From: a virus | DNA length: 42,484 bases | Direction: 5' to 3' (one strand) | IMG/VR virus record: IMGVR_UViG_3300009091_000007 | Coordinates: 1 to 42,484 of that record | Shown here: positions 17,619 to 25,922 of the stretch, in pieces | How positions within the stretch are numbered: the stretch's first letter is position 1 | Layout of the letters: every line of letters starts with the position of its first letter | Program-made: the position numbers and the translations under genes | The notes under the pieces: generated by a model | Database searches by the model: none | What the model saw: the letters and a program-made list of their open reading frames with translations, nothing else | Told to the model about the DNA's origin: nothing

Positions 17619-17840
17619 TTAACCTTCGACCTCTCTTTTGAACGCAACTGCGCGGTCGTAGTATGGTTTCGGGTCAGCGCCCTTCAACGAGCGCTTCCAC
17701 ATATTCGCGAAATCTTCAAAGTTTCCTATCGCGTCCGTTGCAATTTCAACGGGGCCATCCTTCCATATTTCACGCCCATTTTTAGGTTTAGAAGCTGGCG
17801 ACTTCTTGCCGCCAGCGTTCCGTGTTTGGTTTTTTGCCAT
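17619..17840 (-). CDS. Small basic protein downstream of the tail tube
   Basis: The product is 73 aa with a Lys/Arg/Asn-rich N-terminal 25 residues (probably disordered) and a short helical C-terminus. It follows the tail-tube gene by 12 bp and precedes a strong hairpin terminator, so it shares the high-level tail-tube transcript. It may be a tail accessory or assembly protein. Family not recognised. Confidence 0.65.
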   Translation of the reverse strand: MAKNQTRNAGGKKSPASKPKNGREIWKDGPVEIATDAIGNFEDFANMWKRSLKGADPKPYYDRAVAFKREVEG

Positions 17841-17852
17841 TTATTTCAGGGG

Positions 17853-18818
17853 TTATGTTCCTGTCAATGTAACTTTTAACGGTCTCATGTGATAACCGGT
17901 TTTGAACAACTCAATGCGAATCACATCGCCAATTGTTTGACCTGGGGCCATAGTAATTACAGCTTCGCCGTCTTCAGCGCCAGCAGCAACAGTTGCTGTG
18001 ATGGCAGCTGCATCAGTTTCGTTGTACACTTTACCAGGCGTCACGCCGCCGTCAACCGACAACCATGAAGTTGCAACACCGACAACTGGTTTCTTTTTAC
18101 CAACACCTCCGTAAAGGCTGTGGAAATAGACGTCAATTGTCAAGCCTCCTGCGTTAGCAGATGACGATGCGATCACCTCAATAGGCTGAAGCGCGAACCA
18201 GTTCTTAGCTGGGTAAGCGATTTGTGCTGTATCGATGTAGTCACGGTTTGCATCATTTTCAAGCTCGTCGATCATCATGCTACACATGATTTTCTGAACT
18301 GTTCCTTTCACCGGTGGTGAATACTGAGCAGACAATGTTCCTTGTTGTAATTTGATCGACACAAGGTTGCCGTCGCCGTCATTCATACCGTTAAGCTGAC
18401 CGCTGAACGTTACAAAGATGACACCCAATTCTTCGCACTTGATGCTATCATAGCACGCTTTCAGGGCTGGGTTTGCTTCGCCACCGAAATGATCCCAAGT
18501 AATAGGAGCTTTTAATTCTTCACCTGTTGGAATTGGTTTACCACCAATTTCTTCTGTTTCAGCCGTAGGTGGTGGTGAAACAAGGTTTTCAAATTGAGGG
18601 AACACCCACCAGCGCTTAGTCTCGTCGATGTGATTCAATTTGGCTTCAACAAACGCTTTGTTGATAACTGTACCCGCAGGAATACCGTTTAGGGTAGCAT
18701 CACTAGCTTTGTAGTGCATGAAGATCGGGAACTTGTCCCGTCTTACTTGCGGCATACAACCGCTTTGTCCGGGGTTTAAAGCACCGCCGGCGCATTGGCA
18801 TTCGATTTCGTAAATCAT
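17853..18818 (-). CDS. Major tail (tube) protein
   Basis: The product is 321 aa, beta-rich. The first 220 residues look like a tail-tube domain (IFMHYKASDATLNGIPAG..., WWVFPQFENL). The C-terminal 90 residues, after VVGVATSWLSVDG, resemble an Ig-like decoration domain ending in VIRIELFKTGYH and LKVTL. It has its own candidate promoter upstream and a terminator shortly downstream, as expected for an abundant virion protein. It lies upstream of the tape measure in transcription order. The N-terminal Cys residues (CQCAGG) are unusual. The call is from context and composition. Confidence 0.7.
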   Translation of the reverse strand: MIYEIECQCAGGALNPGQSGCMPQVRRDKFPIFMHYKASDATLNGIPAGTVINKAFVEAKLNHIDETKRWWVFPQFENLVSPPPTAETEEIGGKPIPTGEELKAPITWDHFGGEANPALKACYDSIKCEELGVIFVTFSGQLNGMNDGDGNLVSIKLQQGTLSAQYSPPVKGTVQKIMCSMMIDELENDANRDYIDTAQIAYPAKNWFALQPIEVIASSSANAGGLTIDVYFHSLYGGVGKKKPVVGVATSWLSVDGGVTPGKVYNETDAAAITATVAAGAEDGEAVITMAPGQTIGDVIRIELFKTGYHMRPLKVTLTGT

Positions 18819-18867
18819 AAAATTTTAATTAAGGTTTCTGCGCCGGAAACGACCGGTACTAAAGCAC

Positions 18868-18875
18868 CAAAAATA
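18868..18875 (-). promoter_or_regulatory. Candidate -7 box TATTTTTG for the tail-tube gene
   Basis: The minus-strand TATTTTTG fits TAnnTTTG. The predicted start is near 18863, leaving a leader of about 45 nt before the ATG at 18818. No well-spaced -33 TTG is visible. A GATTAATTGA motif (18916-18925, minus) lies about 40 bp upstream. Confidence 0.4.
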
Positions 18876-18915
18876 TGTAAAACAAAACGTAACATACTAA
18901 CGATTAATAGCCTTA

Positions 18916-19284
18916 TCAATTAATCAACAATATAACGGTTTCACCCGCGATCAATAAGAACGCGCCTGTCAGCCATTTTTTAAGTCGTTCCCTTTTGCGT
19001 TCTGAATCTGCTAAGTTCGCCTGAAGATCATTAATGACTATTTTTTGTTCAGCAACAAGCTGATTCAACAGTTCAATTTCGGCAAGATTCAAACTAATTT
19101 GATCCTGAAGGTTTTCTACCTGGGCCAGACGTTTGTCTGCGTTGATTAAACATTCAAGGCAGCGAATATCTTGCGCGTCCGTGTAACAGATACAACTATC
19201 TTGGGTTGATAATTGCCCGTAGGCTGTCGCGTTTAGAACGCACAGCGCCAACGACAAGAAGACTATCTTTAGTAATTTCATCAT
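18916..19284 (-). CDS. Spanin-like lysis protein (signal peptide, coiled coil, C-terminal membrane helix)
   Basis: The product is 122 aa. The N-terminus (MKLLKIVFLSLALCVLNATAYGQ) is a typical secretion signal. It is followed by a Cys-rich short segment, a heptad-rich coiled coil over residues about 45-95, and a C-terminal hydrophobic helix (WLTGAFLLIAGETVILLIN). Signal peptide plus periplasmic coiled coil plus C-terminal membrane anchor is the layout of unimolecular spanins, although the LALC site is a poor lipobox. It is the last gene of the lysis cassette and overlaps the previous gene by 89 bp, which recalls overlapping spanin genes. The spanin role is inferred. Confidence 0.6.
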   Translation of the reverse strand: MMKLLKIVFLSLALCVLNATAYGQLSTQDSCICYTDAQDIRCLECLINADKRLAQVENLQDQISLNLAEIELLNQLVAEQKIVINDLQANLADSERKRERLKKWLTGAFLLIAGETVILLIN

Positions 19285-19465
19285 TTATAAGTTTAAATTC
19301 TACTTTCAGGGTATCGCCTTGATCCTGTATTTGTCCAACCTGAAAATCGTACAGCTCGTAGTTTATCGGCTGCGTTTGTTCCGGTTGCTTGTGTAAAATG
19401 GTCATGGCTAAATCGGCTGCAATATACAGCCCGGCAAGTATGTTGATTATCGTTTGTTGCTTCAT
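19196..19465 (-). CDS. Small membrane protein of the lysis cassette (possible i-spanin)
   Basis: The product is 89 aa. An N-terminal membrane helix (TIINILAGLYIAADLAMTIL) is followed by a soluble tail with alternating polar residues. A type II membrane protein overlapping a signal-peptide protein resembles an Rz/Rz1 inner and outer pair. Its ATG overlaps the holin stop (ATGA), so it is coupled to the lysis genes. Homology not recognised. Confidence 0.58.
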   Translation of the reverse strand: MKQQTIINILAGLYIAADLAMTILHKQPEQTQPINYELYDFQVGQIQDQGDTLKVEFKLINDEITKDSLLVVGAVRSKRDSLRAIINPR

Positions 19466-19836
19466 TCTTCAGGTGGTTTTGATGCTTCAATTTTTTCATC
19501 CTTTTTCTTGAAATACGCCTTGATTCCCAGCAAAGAAAGTATAGTTGACACGTTGGTAATAGAAATGAATTCCATTAAGTCCCAGGCACGATCTGATTCG
19601 TTGTACATCGACAGGGCCATTTCACACTCACCAGCCGCAAGTAAAAAATCGCCAGCCGAAAGCATTCTGACAAACTTAAACACTGCACAGCCTAGCCATG
19701 TCCACTGTATAATCATTGTCATAGCCGCAAAAGCGTATGCAACTAACTTCGTCCGGGAATATCCAGCCGGTTCACTATCGAAGGAACGGAAATATTTTTC
19801 CACAACCTTGCCTGACCAATCAATTAGCTTCTTCAT
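19462..19836 (-). CDS. Holin-like protein with two membrane helices
   Basis: The product is 124 aa. Two hydrophobic helices (KLVAYAFAAMTMIIQWTWLGCAVFKFV and ISITNVSTILSLLGIKAYF) are separated by a polar loop, and the C-terminus is charged (KKKDEKIEASKPPEE). Size, topology and direct coupling to the endolysin gene (shared base 19836) suggest a holin or a holin accessory. A second, smaller holin candidate lies upstream of the endolysin. Confidence 0.6.
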   Translation of the reverse strand: MKKLIDWSGKVVEKYFRSFDSEPAGYSRTKLVAYAFAAMTMIIQWTWLGCAVFKFVRMLSAGDFLLAAGECEMALSMYNESDRAWDLMEFISITNVSTILSLLGIKAYFKKKDEKIEASKPPEE

Positions 19837-20429
19837 TACGCCGCGTTTAATAGATCGATCATGATGACTTCGCCGGTCTTCACGTTTATGTCGCCAGCGT
19901 GCTTGTTGCTGGTTCTTTCGTCGCCTGTTGACGGGTTGACAATACGAATAAAGCCAGCCTTGTGGTTCGCTTCGTTCGTGTCCATGTGAAGCCAGCCGTT
20001 TGTGAATTCGGTGTTTTCAATTCGACGCAGACCCAGGTCGTACAATTCTTGCGCGTTTTCGCACACGATCTTAAAAAAAGCTTCTTCGTCACCTTTAGGG
20101 TCGCCAGCTTTACCCAGCTTATGCGCCGATTTCTTCGCGCCGATCCTGCACAACAATGATCTGAAGCCAGACCAAACAGGTACTTTTTTCTTCAGCATTT
20201 CATTAAGGAATTTAACAGGGTCGAAGCCCGTCATATCTTCAGGCAGGTACTTCCACCAGCCGTTAATTCCGATTGATTTACCATATTTCGCCCGAAGGAA
20301 TTGAAGGCATTTGACAATATTCATATCGATGCGGGCAAGCCCATGATCGACTTCAGTAAAGAATGTAACCGGGTCAACCAGTTCATCAAGATACCAGAAT
20401 TCAGATAATTTAATTCGTGTTGGTTTCAT
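19836..20429 (-). CDS. Endolysin, M15-type zinc peptidase
   Basis: The product is 197 aa. The M15 metal-binding pattern is visible: SAHKLGKAGD gives His103-x6-Asp110, and WLHMD gives His148, with SGFRS upstream at residues 87-91 as in D-Ala-D-Ala carboxypeptidase/L-Ala-D-Glu endopeptidases. It cuts peptidoglycan peptide links at lysis. There is no signal peptide, so it needs a holin to reach the cell wall. Its start overlaps the stop of the upstream membrane protein (TAATG), and the membrane genes around it form a lysis cassette. Confidence 0.82.
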   Translation of the reverse strand: MKPTRIKLSEFWYLDELVDPVTFFTEVDHGLARIDMNIVKCLQFLRAKYGKSIGINGWWKYLPEDMTGFDPVKFLNEMLKKKVPVWSGFRSLLCRIGAKKSAHKLGKAGDPKGDEEAFFKIVCENAQELYDLGLRRIENTEFTNGWLHMDTNEANHKAGFIRIVNPSTGDERTSNKHAGDINVKTGEVIMIDLLNAA

Positions 20430-20647
20430 TATTTTCGGTTTTTTCTGCGTTTAACTTTTTCTTTGTATTCAATTCTGATTAATCGAAGTTTATAGTAAAG
20501 ATATATAATACCAAGAACGCCTGTAATCGTTATTATAATTGAGTTTAAGCTAACTAATCCTAGCCAATCAGCGACCTGTAAAGTCACTGAAGTTACGGCG
20601 GCGGTGCTACCTACCGCATCAATCGAATCTGTTTGGGTTAATGTCAT
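20429..20647 (-). CDS. Small holin-like membrane protein
   Basis: The product is 72 aa from ATG 20647. The longer frame to 20731 overlaps the fibre gene and is rejected. One long hydrophobic helix (SIIITITGVLGIIYLYYKL) is followed by a very basic tail (KEKVKRRKNRK). This is a common small-holin layout, N-terminus out and basic C-terminus in. It immediately precedes the endolysin with a TAATG overlap. Confidence 0.6.
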   Translation of the reverse strand: MTLTQTDSIDAVGSTAAVTSVTLQVADWLGLVSLNSIIITITGVLGIIYLYYKLRLIRIEYKEKVKRRKNRK

Positions 20648-20651
20648 GTTT

Positions 20652-22175
20652 TTAGAAAAATGGGAACGCGTCCGGGTTAGTAATATACCAATTTGTAGTT
20701 CGTAAAAGCACGCCTTTAACATCATGCACAACCCTGCCTGCGCTTGAATCTATATCCGTTGCGTTAACAAATGATACATAGCAAGCAGCGCCGCTTGATA
20801 AAATAACGAATGCATCACTTGACGATGTAACCGCTTTAAAAAGTATTGGCGAGACCTGCGATCCTGTTAAAACCAGCGAGGTTGTAATATTGTAAGTATT
20901 GGTTGATTTGAAGTTAATTGTACGGCCCACTATTGTGCAAGAAAAATTGGCAATAGTGAACCCAAAATTCCCAGTAAACGTGCAAGTACCAACCACAATA
21001 TTTGTCAAATGCCACGCAGAATTAAGGGTAACAGTCGTGTTTGTTGTTATCATCAGACAATTACCCCAAACGGCACTAGCACCATTCAAATCTAATGTTG
21101 TAGATGTTAAGAAGGTCAACGTGCCAGCAGATGCATCAACCGTTCCTGCAATCCATTTAAGAATACCTGTACCAAATCCATTTGTTCCGGTAGCAGTGAA
21201 GGTTCCGGTAGAATTTATATTCGTGTTAACCCGAACTGATCCCGAACCAGTTGCCCAGATCGGTGCGGCCCCTACAAAATTCAACGCTGTTACAGTTCCT
21301 GTTAATGTTCCACCACCCCCAGCTGTGAACGATCCCTTCACGTTGAGACTGAATGCGCCATTTATAACGCAGTTGCCCGCGCAGGTCATTAGCCCGGTAG
21401 TTGTTACGTCAGAAATCAACGTTATAGTTGTCGATCCAACGAAATTAACGTTGATCCATTCGCGCGAACCTATATCCAAATTACTTGTTGCGGCGGCGAA
21501 TCCCACAAATATAATTGCAGAAAATGTTGTATCGTCTATCGTCCCAGCGGTGTATTTAAAATTAGTTACCCTTACATTTAAGCCAAATGTTATCGTACCG
21601 GCTGTATTTATTTCTAATGAATTTCGTATAGTTCCGGTGTTTGATAAAAGGCCAGTACCATTCATTACAATTAACGCTGTTCCTAAAGAACCAGCCGTTG
21701 ACGAAGTTACGTTTTGACCAGCGTAAATAGTTTTAGCCGTGCCGTTATTGTTTACAGTGACATTTGTGGTTCCATTTAGCCCCAAAGCGCCAGATATATT
21801 GAAGTCGTCCTGTAATGTATAGGTCTGTGAAGTACCCATGAATTGAAAAACAATAGGCCACGTGTAGGTATTTGTGGTTAAGCTGCCGGTAGCGTTCATC
21901 GCAAGCGTGCCTGTACCAGTAACTAACATCGCAGCGCCGAAGGTTACATTGCCAGATACAGTGATAGTTCTGATTCCGAAAGCAATTGTATTAGTATAGC
22001 CAGTGAAATTGATTCCATTACACACTTTATTTGAAGCATCAACCGTGCAATTTGGCGACAATATGTCGAATGTCGCTACGTTGCCATCACTAGCTGTTGG
22101 AACCGCTCCTAAAGACCAATTAGTCGCCGTGCCCCAATTCGCACTGGTAATGCCTGTGAATATATTCGCTGCCAT
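20652..22175 (-). CDS. Beta-helix-like tail fibre or adhesin
   Basis: The product is 507 aa, very rich in Thr, Asn, Gly, Ser and Val, with short repeated strands such as GTLAMNATGSLTTNT and TVTLNSAWHLTNIVVGTCTFTGN. It resembles a right-handed beta-helix/passenger-domain protein, as in phage tail fibres and depolymerases. There is no signal peptide, so it is a virion protein rather than an autotransporter. Its position after another fibre gene and before lysis genes fits a receptor-binding fibre. The biased composition also yields a long antisense shadow frame, which I rejected. Confidence 0.78.
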   Translation of the reverse strand: MAANIFTGITSANWGTATNWSLGAVPTASDGNVATFDILSPNCTVDASNKVCNGINFTGYTNTIAFGIRTITVSGNVTFGAAMLVTGTGTLAMNATGSLTTNTYTWPIVFQFMGTSQTYTLQDDFNISGALGLNGTTNVTVNNNGTAKTIYAGQNVTSSTAGSLGTALIVMNGTGLLSNTGTIRNSLEINTAGTITFGLNVRVTNFKYTAGTIDDTTFSAIIFVGFAAATSNLDIGSREWINVNFVGSTTITLISDVTTTGLMTCAGNCVINGAFSLNVKGSFTAGGGGTLTGTVTALNFVGAAPIWATGSGSVRVNTNINSTGTFTATGTNGFGTGILKWIAGTVDASAGTLTFLTSTTLDLNGASAVWGNCLMITTNTTVTLNSAWHLTNIVVGTCTFTGNFGFTIANFSCTIVGRTINFKSTNTYNITTSLVLTGSQVSPILFKAVTSSSDAFVILSSGAACYVSFVNATDIDSSAGRVVHDVKGVLLRTTNWYITNPDAFPFF

Positions 22176-22181
22176 CTTTTT

Positions 22182-23891
22182 TTATACTACGGCCATCACT
22201 TCAAATTTTGAAGTAGTTCCGTTATACTTAAATAAAACATTCAACATTGTTGATATTACAGTCGTCGTTGGTAGTGCAATTGTTCCAGACGCCGTAAAAT
22301 TCACGCCCCAAGTTATCGCCCTGGCGGTTCCGTTGTCTGTGATCTCGAATAGTATCATCTGACCATTGAAAGGTGTTCCGGTCATATTGGTTGTCATGCT
22401 TGTAATTGCTTGCGCAAGACCGGTGATTCTACCTATATCGAAATTGTCAATATTGAATACCGGAATAGCCGCCTGTGTTATAGCTACACCTCTTTTTTGT
22501 ATGTTCTTATTCGTGAAGATCATCGTAAATGATGACAGGTAGCTAACAATTGCAGCCTTCCAGTTCGCGTATGTAACCGCTTTAAATAATGAATTCAACG
22601 AATCCCATACCCCAATTTTATCAGCATCTAACGGCGTCACATAATCAGCAGCCCCGTTAACAATCGCGCCAACCGTCGCGGCCGTTTCAGCAGGAGCAGC
22701 AGCCAAAGCGGCCGCATTGAAGTCTGAAATCGTTGCCGCTGTCTGTGTACCAGTGTGATTATCGCGCGCAATTGCATAAGCCTTGGCAGCATCAATATAC
22801 GCTTTTACCGCTTTTTGACTTGCATATTTTAAATCAGAATCAGCTGCCAGCGAAACGTCAGTATCTTTGTTATCTACATTTTCAGGGGTGTAGGTTAAGT
22901 TTGTTTCTAAAATATTCCAATTTAACGCTAATTGGCCAGGAGCGTCAACAAGTGCCCGCACACTATCACCATTTACAACTGGTATTCCGCCAATCGTTCC
23001 AGGGCCACCAGAAATAAACCAAATATCACCCTTCATGATTGCACCAGCCGGGCCACTTCCCCCTGTGTTTGGGTATTGAAGTGTCGCTGTCACGTCCCAA
23101 GAACCGCGATCATCTAAAAGGCCAGCGACTAAACCGTCTACATAAGAAATTGTTGCTATTTGCGCCTCTGAAATAGTGCCAGATTTAAGACTTTTATTTC
23201 CATCAAATACGGCAATTTTTGAAGCGTTATTGTTCGGAAATTTAACATCTGCAAAATTCAAACGTAAATCTGCACCATAAATTTCAGCATAACTGGCTTC
23301 AGAATAAATGCCTAATCCATACCCGGAAATATCAAAGTAAGTGCCATCACCAAAATCAATCACAAAAGTACCGTCGGCACGTCTTATTTTTTGCCCGCTT
23401 CCAACGATGATGTCATTTGGCCCTGTATCATTTCCATTAGCTAATATTATTTGAAAAGTCAATGCGGCAATTTCTGAATCAGTATATCCGTTAGCTGTTG
23501 CGATGGCAGCTAAATCCGCTAACGCTTGGGCAACAGACACCGGTTTGTTTGCGTCACTGGTATTGTCAACGTTGCTAAGGCCGACGTCTGATTTAGAAAC
23601 GGTCGCAGGGTTTAATAGTTCCCAATATGTACCAGATGTTTGGTACATTAAACTCATTACATAACCAGCGCCGCCGGTATCACCAGCTCGTAACGCTTGA
23701 CCGCCGCGTGCTTTGATTATATGAGCAACGACAGAATTCGGCGAAAATGTCGGCGCTGTTGATGCATTAGGCCCAGCAGAAATTAACCATAATTTCTTTT
23801 TATCGTCCAATGTAACGGCAGGCGAATAAGTCGCTGTAATCACGTCAACCGATCCTGTGGCTAGTGCTGATAAACCTAAGTTAATATCCAT
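22182..23891 (-). CDS. Tail fibre protein
   Basis: The product is 569 aa. Residues about 120-145 contain TVSKSDVGLSNVDNTSDANKPVS, the classic tail-fibre shaft motif. A second such block, LTYTPENVDNKDTDVSLAADSDLKYASQKAVKAYID, lies near residue 345. The C-terminus is a beta-rich tip. The start overlaps the stop of the upstream virion protein by one base. It probably forms trimeric fibres that contact the host surface. The fibre call is confident; the receptor is unknown. Confidence 0.88.
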   Translation of the reverse strand: MDINLGLSALATGSVDVITATYSPAVTLDDKKKLWLISAGPNASTAPTFSPNSVVAHIIKARGGQALRAGDTGGAGYVMSLMYQTSGTYWELLNPATVSKSDVGLSNVDNTSDANKPVSVAQALADLAAIATANGYTDSEIAALTFQIILANGNDTGPNDIIVGSGQKIRRADGTFVIDFGDGTYFDISGYGLGIYSEASYAEIYGADLRLNFADVKFPNNNASKIAVFDGNKSLKSGTISEAQIATISYVDGLVAGLLDDRGSWDVTATLQYPNTGGSGPAGAIMKGDIWFISGGPGTIGGIPVVNGDSVRALVDAPGQLALNWNILETNLTYTPENVDNKDTDVSLAADSDLKYASQKAVKAYIDAAKAYAIARDNHTGTQTAATISDFNAAALAAAPAETAATVGAIVNGAADYVTPLDADKIGVWDSLNSLFKAVTYANWKAAIVSYLSSFTMIFTNKNIQKRGVAITQAAIPVFNIDNFDIGRITGLAQAITSMTTNMTGTPFNGQMILFEITDNGTARAITWGVNFTASGTIALPTTTVISTMLNVLFKYNGTTSKFEVMAVV

Positions 23892-24850
23892 TATATGCTA
23901 ATATTTACAATTTCTGCGTTCAAATTTGATGACACAATTGACTGATTCAATACGCCATCTAAATAAACATTTATCGTTCCGCCTGAACCACCGCCGCCAC
24001 CTGCAACTTCTATTTCACCAGTCAGCGGGTTGAATGTTCCTGCAACCGGGTCACCTTGATCGTCAACCAGGTTAACCTTGAATTCGTCACCGCTTTCTAT
24101 TTCAGTTTCAAAAATATCATTCAGGTAAAACGGAACAGGCGCACAAGTAACAAGTTGCTTGTCTTCGCACGCGCATACGCCATCTGGTAAAACTTCAAGG
24201 TTGAATTTGCGTTCAACGCCTGAAAGGTTCTGGTTGAAGATCAGTTTGTCGTTGCCCCAAATTGAAGGGTTACCGAAGTTCATCCATTCTTCGCACGCAA
24301 TGTTTTCTGGCCGGTTGTAGAATCCATCGTTTTCTTCAACGATTTCAAAAAACACGTCAGCCATTTCGTTCATCGGTTCAATAGAATCGACTTGCTGATC
24401 GTCTGTATTGTCTTTCTTGACATCAAAATCGCAAAGAAAAAGAGGTTTTACACGGCCCACATACGCGATATCTGAATCAAATCGGTTGTCTTCTTCAACA
24501 ACAGGGCGCGGCAAATAAACCATTTCGCTGCGTATATCGCCTTTGTTGCCGAATTCAGCGTTAACCTTTCGACTTGATCCATGTCTGAAGATTGGGGCCG
24601 CTAATTGAAATGAAGTGACAACCGGTTGCGATAGTCCTGAAACGATTACGTAATCGTTTTTAACAAACGAAACAACTTTGTAATCAAGCCCACCAATGAC
24701 CAGCGTTTTACGCGAACGAATCCAATACGTTCGACACATCGACAGCTTCCAGTTTGCCCCGTCCGCTACGTTTGCCGTAATGGTACACACCGGCGTCATC
24801 TGGTCAACTATTGACTGAAAGACAGGTATTATGTTATCAGCGTATCGCAT
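23891..24850 (-). CDS. Virion structural protein, neck or tail region
   Basis: The product is 319 aa. The N-terminal 110 residues form a beta-rich domain. The middle is acidic with CACEDKQLVTC-type Cys pairs, and the C-terminus is a Gly-rich linker (GGGGGSGG) with a short beta tail. It lies between a connector-like protein and the fibre genes, so it may be a head-tail joining or fibre-attachment protein. Family not recognised; virion role by context. Confidence 0.68.
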   Translation of the reverse strand: MRYADNIIPVFQSIVDQMTPVCTITANVADGANWKLSMCRTYWIRSRKTLVIGGLDYKVVSFVKNDYVIVSGLSQPVVTSFQLAAPIFRHGSSRKVNAEFGNKGDIRSEMVYLPRPVVEEDNRFDSDIAYVGRVKPLFLCDFDVKKDNTDDQQVDSIEPMNEMADVFFEIVEENDGFYNRPENIACEEWMNFGNPSIWGNDKLIFNQNLSGVERKFNLEVLPDGVCACEDKQLVTCAPVPFYLNDIFETEIESGDEFKVNLVDDQGDPVAGTFNPLTGEIEVAGGGGGSGGTINVYLDGVLNQSIVSSNLNAEIVNISI

Positions 24851-24858
24851 GAATTTTA

Positions 24859-25365
24859 TTATATCCCTATTGCCATGCGCAACTTTTGCCCTTTGTATTC
24901 AGGGTAAACGTCTAGCTTTTGGCCAATGTAAAATTGAATAGTCTGCGCGATTTCGATGCCCTTGTTGTACGTCTTAGTCAGGTTGAAATTGTCTGAATTC
25001 GGGGTTGAATTCTCGCCCTTCTGGTTAACATTGCCAGCAAGCGTCACGCGCACATTGTTATCACGTGCGTAGTAGAAATATAAAATACATTTCAACATTT
25101 CTTTAATACCCTGGCTATCGACTTCAAAGCCGTTCAGGTTTTCTTGAATCGGTGAAAAGATAGTCAGGAACCGGCCCGAAGGTGGTACGCCGCTGACCTG
25201 TACAGAAGCAAGGAACAGATTGCCCAGTTCAATACCCATCAAGCGGCGAAGAAACATACCTTCAAGCTCGTTGCGTAGTGGGTTAAATAGTTCTTCAGTG
25301 TTGTTATCCTGCTGGATCAACACCGGCCCTACCATGTCGGCGATCTTTACAATAGCATTCGCCAT
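24859..25365 (-). CDS. Putative head-tail connector-like protein
   Basis: The product is 168 aa, mostly helical. Short helices in the first 60 residues (IVKIADMVGPVL, LFNPLRNELEGMFLRRLMG) are followed by a KTYNKGIEIAQTIQFYIGQ helix. Size, helical content and order after the capsid genes fit the adaptor/connector family seen in Bacteroidetes siphophages. It lies 8 bp upstream of the next gene in transcription order. The functional name is tentative. Confidence 0.6.
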   Translation of the reverse strand: MANAIVKIADMVGPVLIQQDNNTEELFNPLRNELEGMFLRRLMGIELGNLFLASVQVSGVPPSGRFLTIFSPIQENLNGFEVDSQGIKEMLKCILYFYYARDNNVRVTLAGNVNQKGENSTPNSDNFNLTKTYNKGIEIAQTIQFYIGQKLDVYPEYKGQKLRMAIGI

Positions 25366-25367
25366 GA

Positions 25368-25835
25368 TTACGGAACTATTTGACCAAAATGTTTTTTATT
25401 GAAGATCGCTGCATTTTCTTCAGTCACACTTTCGACGTGACCAGGTTTGAAGAACTTCTTCGCATTTTCATTGAATTTGTAGTTGACTTTTTTCTGTGAA
25501 CGCTTTTTTTCTGTGCTGGTATCTTCTGGCCCTTCAAGAATCACATTCGTCACGCTCGTTGTTGCCATTGCAGCGGGTTTGTCCGCAGGTTCTTCAGCTT
25601 TTGGAGCTTCAACAGCTGGCGTTTCTTCTGCTGGCGTTTCAGCAGTAGGAGTTTCAGCAGCATTGATTGCTTCAGCCGCAGGTTCTTCAGCTTTTGGAGC
25701 TTCAACAGCTGGCGTTTCTTCTAGTTTCCAGTCGCCTGTTTTCAAAAGCGGTTCAGCGTTCTTGAATTTAATACTTCTTTTTTCGCCGTTAAAATTGTTC
25801 ACAATACTAACGACTTGGTTTTTAGTGAATAGCAT
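25368..25835 (-). CDS. Pro/Ala/Glu-repeat protein of the head region
   Basis: The product is 155 aa from ATG 25835 (MLFTKNQ). The extension to 25910 would begin in a non-coding leader and is rejected. A short folded N-terminus (about 35 residues) and a C-terminal 60-residue basic domain flank a low-complexity linker made of EETPAVEAPKAEEPA-type repeats. Two 47-bp DNA copies underlie the linker. The layout suggests a tether between two small binding domains in the virion. The function is unknown. Confidence 0.7.
   Translation of the reverse strand: MLFTKNQVVSIVNNFNGEKRSIKFKNAEPLLKTGDWKLEETPAVEAPKAEEPAAEAINAAETPTAETPAEETPAVEAPKAEEPADKPAAMATTSVTNVILEGPEDTSTEKKRSQKKVNYKFNENAKKFFKPGHVESVTEENAAIFNKKHFGQIVP
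25583..25722 (-). repeat. 47-bp direct repeats inside the linker-coding region
   Basis: Bases 25583-25629 and 25676-25722 are identical, 93 bp apart (31 codons), so the reading frame is kept. The repeat encodes the EETPAVEAPKAEEPA linker unit twice and can expand or contract by recombination without breaking the frame. Confidence 0.9.
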
Positions 25836-25922
25836 AAATACTTTAGTTTTTTTTACCACCAAAACCGCCGTACTTTCGCACGTCGGTAAGGCAGTTAACC
25901 CATCATTCAAACTAAAGCAAGT

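Noticed and set aside
20899-21717. 272-codon plus-strand frame antisense to the beta-helix fibre gene
   Set aside because: It mirrors the Thr/Asn/Val-rich repeats of the fibre gene, is Pro/Val-rich and has no motif. It arises from biased composition. It is also a warning that long shadow frames occur here.
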